From: JBJXGE01 sp046154185
Lineage (GTDB): Bacteria; Planctomycetota; UBA8108; UBA1146; JAJFFE01
DNA length: 64,000 nt
NCBI GenBank assembly: GCA_046154185.1
Contig: JBJXGE010000009.1
Coordinates: forward strand, 124,001 to 188,000
Direction of reading: 5' to 3'
The notes under the pieces are model-generated. The model ran no database searches, was not told the origin of the DNA, and saw nothing but the letters and a program-made list of their open reading frames with translations. The position numbers and the translations under genes were made by a program. This document shows, piece after piece, positions 61,427 to 64,000 of the stretch (positions are counted from its first letter, which is position 1; each line of letters begins with the position of its first letter).

Positions 61427-61654
61427 GTGGAGATCCGCTCACCACTGACACCTGCGAGTACGGTGCTGCTGCGCTGGCTTTGCCTCGAGGGTTTGCGCGT
61501 AGAGTCCGGGCGTCCAATCGCCACCCTCATATCCCCACAAGGGCTCCTCGACGTCGCGGTTCCATGTGACGTCCGAATCAATGAGCTGCTGATCGCCGAA
61601 GGGGATCCCGTCGAAGGCGGAACCTCGATCGCATTAGTCGCTCCGGTTGACTGA
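61427..61654 (+). CDS. Stand-alone lipoyl/biotinyl-like mini-domain
   Basis: A 75-residue protein. A GTG is chosen with GGAAGG 9 bases upstream; an upstream TTG at 61379 is less likely because it falls next to the hairpin. The sequence follows the biotinyl/lipoyl fold: EIRSPLTPASTV, a middle GLRVESGRPIATLISPQGLLDVAVP (in parts), then INELLIAEGDPVEGGTSIALV with the usual glycine turns. The lysine-bearing turn (normally ETDKA or EAMKM) is replaced by SPQGL, so it cannot carry lipoate or biotin at that place. It may be a degenerate binding module. Confidence 0.6.
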   Translation: MEIRSPLTPASTVLLRWLCLEGLRVESGRPIATLISPQGLLDVAVPCDVRINELLIAEGDPVEGGTSIALVAPVD

Positions 61655-62254
61655 GCGGATACTTTCTTCCGCAATTCCGATCGACGGACGACGACTGCAG
61701 GCTATTTTCTGTCCGCAGAACAAACCCAACACTGGCAGTGATTTAACCCGACTCGATCCAGTCGCACTCGCCGGACTGGATACGAAATATCCGCTTGTGA
61801 ATCCTCACGCCCGCGCGAAGTGCGAGTCGGAATGACCTAAGCCACTAAATATTAATGCCTTGTGATGGCGTGGCACGGTCGACAAGAGATTGGCCCGCCG
61901 AGTGCTTGTGTGTGTTCGGGCTTTGAGTGAGTGGGCTGTGGGAAGGACGGCGAACGTCTTTCTTACGCCAGTATGTGACGCGCGTCGCGTGTTCGAGAAG
62001 AGAGTCGCTGGTGGTGCGACTGTCGGGGGCTTTCTTCTCGTCACGACGACCGCAAATCCTCGACTGCTGGACTTGCTTCATTTCTTTCCGCTGTGGGGCC
62101 AGATTCCCCGTCTGGCCCCAAGTTACTTTTCGGGCCCGGACTGTAGTACCTCAGAGATAGTCGTGACTGTCGTGACGGCCGAGTGAGGGCTCGCCGGTCG
62201 TTCAGGGCGAGATCAGATTCTTTTGGTGTTCCACTCACGCGGCAAAATGGATGG
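61655..62254. other. Non-coding stretch with a GC-rich hairpin
   Basis: Short ORFs here have no ribosome-binding site or family resemblance. One strong hairpin is present: GGGGCCAGA (62095-62103), a 7-base loop and TCTGGCCCC (62111-62119), followed by AAGTTACTTTTC. This could end a transcript from the mini-domain gene. Nothing else is clear. Confidence 0.45.
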
Positions 62255-62282
62255 TTGTTTCCCGGAAAAAAAATTGGATAAT
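62255..62282 (+). promoter_or_regulatory. Promoter of second candidate small RNA
   Basis: TTGTTT (62255-62260) and GATAAT (62277-62282) with a 16-base spacer rich in A. Start of transcription is expected near 62289. Confidence 0.55.
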
Positions 62283-62288
62283 CACGCA

Positions 62289-62367
62289 CGTGTGCTGAAC
62301 AGCAGTAACTGAGTTTTCTCCTCGTTTGTGCCCCTCAAGTCCTCCGGGATTTGAGGGGCTTTTTTTT
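62289..62367 (+). ncRNA. Second candidate small RNA (about 80 nt)
   Basis: A short interval lies between a sigma-70-like promoter and a very strong intrinsic terminator and has no ORF. A small GCTG-AA-CAGC hairpin at about 62294-62303 precedes an unpaired pyrimidine-rich stretch (TTTTCTCCTCGTTTGTG) and the terminator hairpin, a layout common in trans-acting small RNAs. The CTCCTC part is complementary to a Shine-Dalgarno sequence, so it could pair with ribosome-binding sites. The next gene is convergent, so it is not a leader. Confidence 0.5.
62330..62367 (+). terminator. Strong intrinsic terminator of second small RNA
   Basis: GCCCCTCAAGTCC (62330-62342) pairs with GGATTTGAGGGGC (62347-62359), a 13-bp stem with one G-T pair and a TCCG tetraloop, followed by eight T residues. 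Polarity is plus strand. Confidence 0.88.
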
Positions 62368-62507
62368 GGTTTCACTTTGGTGTGCCACGAGCGTCGGCCG
62401 CCGCGGTCAGACTGAAAGTCCGAGAACTGACGCGCCGACGCGTCGTTCGGTAGATATTTTTTCGAAGGCGCAAGTTCTTGCGGCCGCGGGTAATCGCTCT
62501 GGGCTTA

Positions 62508-63692
62508 CTACGTCGGGCCGCAGGGAATCGAATCCGCGGTCGAGTCGATTCCGAGATAGGGGAACGGCGGCGCCGGCGAAGCGCCGCCGGCGAAGAGGTA
62601 ACTCAGCATCTGGGATGCGTCGAGTAAATCCAGGACTCCGTCATCGTTGAAATCTGCTGCGTCGAGACAGTTGAGCGTGACGGGTTGGCTCGCAAACAAG
62701 TAGCCGAGCAACCCAATCGCATCTGACACATCGACCGCGCCATCCTCGGTGACATCGGCGCGCAGAAAGATCGAGTTTTCGTCGACGACAGGTATTTCAA
62801 TGTCGTGCGTCTCCGGGTGTCGAGCAATATGTCCCGCAGCGACGATCTCATTACCGATCGTCAATCCCTGATCGGTGGGTTCGAAAGTCAGCGGAATCGT
62901 TTCGCCGATCGTCAAGTCGGGAGAAAGCGTCAGATTCAAGGTGCCGAGTAACAGCTCCTGGCCGGGTGGAATCGTCGAGGCATCGTACGGCGGAAGAAAC
63001 TCAAGGATCACGTAGCCGAAGATATGTCCTGGATCGACGTTACTGACCTCTGAGATCGTGAGATCGGCATTCAGCGCGTTCGCCACGGAATTCTGAAACG
63101 TGATGGTTGCACCCAAAACTTTGTCTTCAGGAAAACGCACGCTGATCGTATAGCCCTCAAACGGGAAAAGCGCGTTGACGAAAATCGGCAACGAGAGGCT
63201 CCCCTGGCCTGGCTTCACCGCACGGCCCGGCCAGCCCGCATCGGCGGTGAAGAAAAAGACGTGGTCGACTTCGGTGCCGGCGCCAGCTCCAGGAAAAATC
63301 TCAACGCCGCAGTCTCCGAACGGGTCGGGAGTGGAATCGAAACCCGGGAGGGGATAAGGGCTGAGTTGCAGCGGTTCGGGAAAATCTGAAAAGAGGAGAC
63401 TCAGCATCGTGATGGCATCGGCGAGTTGGATGACGCCGTCGTCATTGAGATCCGCGGTGTCGGAACAAACTGGATTCGGACCCGCGAAGTACAAGTAATT
63501 CACAAAGTAGACAAGGTCGGTGATTGTCACTTCACCGTCGTGATTGAGGTCGCCTCGGACGAACGGAAAAACGATCTCGCCCGCGAGACAGCGCGAAGTC
63601 TTGCCGCCCGCAACGCTGATTACCAGGATCGCGACAGTGCAGCGGAGGATTTTGACGAGTCGTCCGCTCCAAAAGTCAGAACTTCGACGCAT
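62508..63692 (-). CDS. Exported dockerin-type protein
   Basis: A 394-residue exported protein. The ATG at 63692 has GGAG 9 bases upstream and starts MRRSSDFWSGRLVKILRCTV, followed by a hydrophobic signal segment. Upstream in-frame starts give unconserved sequence. A dockerin-type pair opens the mature protein (FVRGDLNHDGEVTITDLVYF and ADLNDDGVIQLADAITMLSLLF, in parts). A cohesin-like beta domain follows (about 120-300). A second dockerin-type pair closes it (DVTEDGAVDVSDAIGLLGYLF and DFNDDGVLDLLDASQMLSYLF, in parts). Paired dockerin loops at both ends are unusual and could bridge two partners. Confidence 0.83.
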   Translation of the reverse strand: MRRSSDFWSGRLVKILRCTVAILVISVAGGKTSRCLAGEIVFPFVRGDLNHDGEVTITDLVYFVNYLYFAGPNPVCSDTADLNDDGVIQLADAITMLSLLFSDFPEPLQLSPYPLPGFDSTPDPFGDCGVEIFPGAGAGTEVDHVFFFTADAGWPGRAVKPGQGSLSLPIFVNALFPFEGYTISVRFPEDKVLGATITFQNSVANALNADLTISEVSNVDPGHIFGYVILEFLPPYDASTIPPGQELLLGTLNLTLSPDLTIGETIPLTFEPTDQGLTIGNEIVAAGHIARHPETHDIEIPVVDENSIFLRADVTEDGAVDVSDAIGLLGYLFASQPVTLNCLDAADFNDDGVLDLLDASQMLSYLFAGGASPAPPFPYLGIDSTADSIPCGPT

Positions 63693-64000
63693 CTTGGCGA
63701 TCTCCAAAAAAAGGATGAGCCTTGACATGCGAGCCGACGAAAAAGTCATTAGTAGCTCGAGCAAAGGAAGTATCCGGGATAAGAACTGGCGACACAACCC
63801 ATAGCCCGAAAAGCTGGCGCAAAAATCGCGTGATGAACTTAGGGGGAGGTCCACCCTCTCCTCGTTTATTTGAGACAGTCGCCTCTTGACCCGCCCAAAT
63901 CGCTCGCGCGATTTGAGAAACCAATGCGGCAAGCACAGCCCCTGGGTCTACCTCACCCCTAAGGATCACGTGTCGCTCGGTTCGCCAGAACCAATCGACA
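63693..64000. other. Upstream region of the last gene, no gene supported
   Basis: ORFs in this stretch have no ribosome-binding site and no family resemblance. It probably holds the promoter of the minus-strand dockerin-type gene, but no convincing -35/-10 pair was found. Confidence 0.35.

Noticed and set aside
61890..62186. 98-codon ORF in the non-coding stretch
   Set aside because: It has no ribosome-binding site and its frame runs through a GC-rich hairpin. No recognisable domain.

Overview
The window looks like a chromosomal segment of a Planctomycetota bacterium, of high G+C with many GTG and TTG starts. The evidence is a bifunctional LpxC-FabZ fusion, several secreted proteins with dockerin-type and FG-GAP/VCBS calcium-loop repeats, ASPIC/UnbV and DUF1573 proteins, two MoxR ATPases with a DUF58/BatA-type operon, and a complete-looking set of early lipid A genes. 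The lineage call is inference from gene content; no rRNA is present. Three tRNA genes (Pro-UGG, Arg-UCU, Gln-UUG) are present. There are no CRISPR arrays, phage genes or transposase genes.

Layout. 1-10.6 kb (minus strand): an envelope/stress operon reading membrane protein, MoxR ATPase, large secreted protein, DUF58, BatA-like VWA protein, SirB1-like transglutaminase fold (cut by the left edge). 10.8-17.4 kb: a 52-codon ORF, tRNA-Pro, a 7Fe ferredoxin, then a minus-strand operon of FG-GAP/ASPIC protein, TolB-propeller/amidohydrolase fusion and EVE-domain protein. 17.5-23.8 kb: a DUF115 (Maf-like) protein, tRNA-Arg, and three exported accessory proteins (dockerin/FG-GAP, two-component-propeller lipoprotein, and a protein with a Cys-Pro-Pro repeat tail). 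23.8-29 kb: lpxD, DUF1573 and HEAT-repeat proteins, a candidate small RNA with its own promoter and terminator, and a STAS protein.

29.3-41.7 kb (plus strand) is the conserved housekeeping core: tRNA-Gln, glmU, prs, L25, pth, S6, ssb, S18, L9, dnaB, Skp/OmpH, lpxC-fabZ, lpxA and a Gfo/Idh/MocA oxidoreductase. A 179-bp palindromic MITE-like element lies between lpxC-fabZ and lpxA. GlmU makes UDP-GlcNAc, which LpxA, LpxC and LpxD turn into acylated lipid A precursors, so this block with lpxD at 24 kb supplies an LPS-type outer membrane.

41.8-57.6 kb: an orphan MoxR, a HEAT/VWA protein, a thiolase/FadJ-type beta-oxidation pair, a class-II-like PRPP synthetase next to glutamine-dependent NAD synthetase, lipoproteins, phosphoglycerate kinase, a BFN-domain protein and a cysteine desulfurase. 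57.6-59.5 kb (minus strand) holds the most striking find: an actin-like ATPase that resembles the magnetosome filament protein MamK along its whole length, downstream of a coiled-coil gene and with no magnetosome genes nearby. 59.8-64 kb: two dockerin-type exported proteins, a stand-alone lipoyl-like mini-domain without the modified lysine, and a second candidate small RNA.
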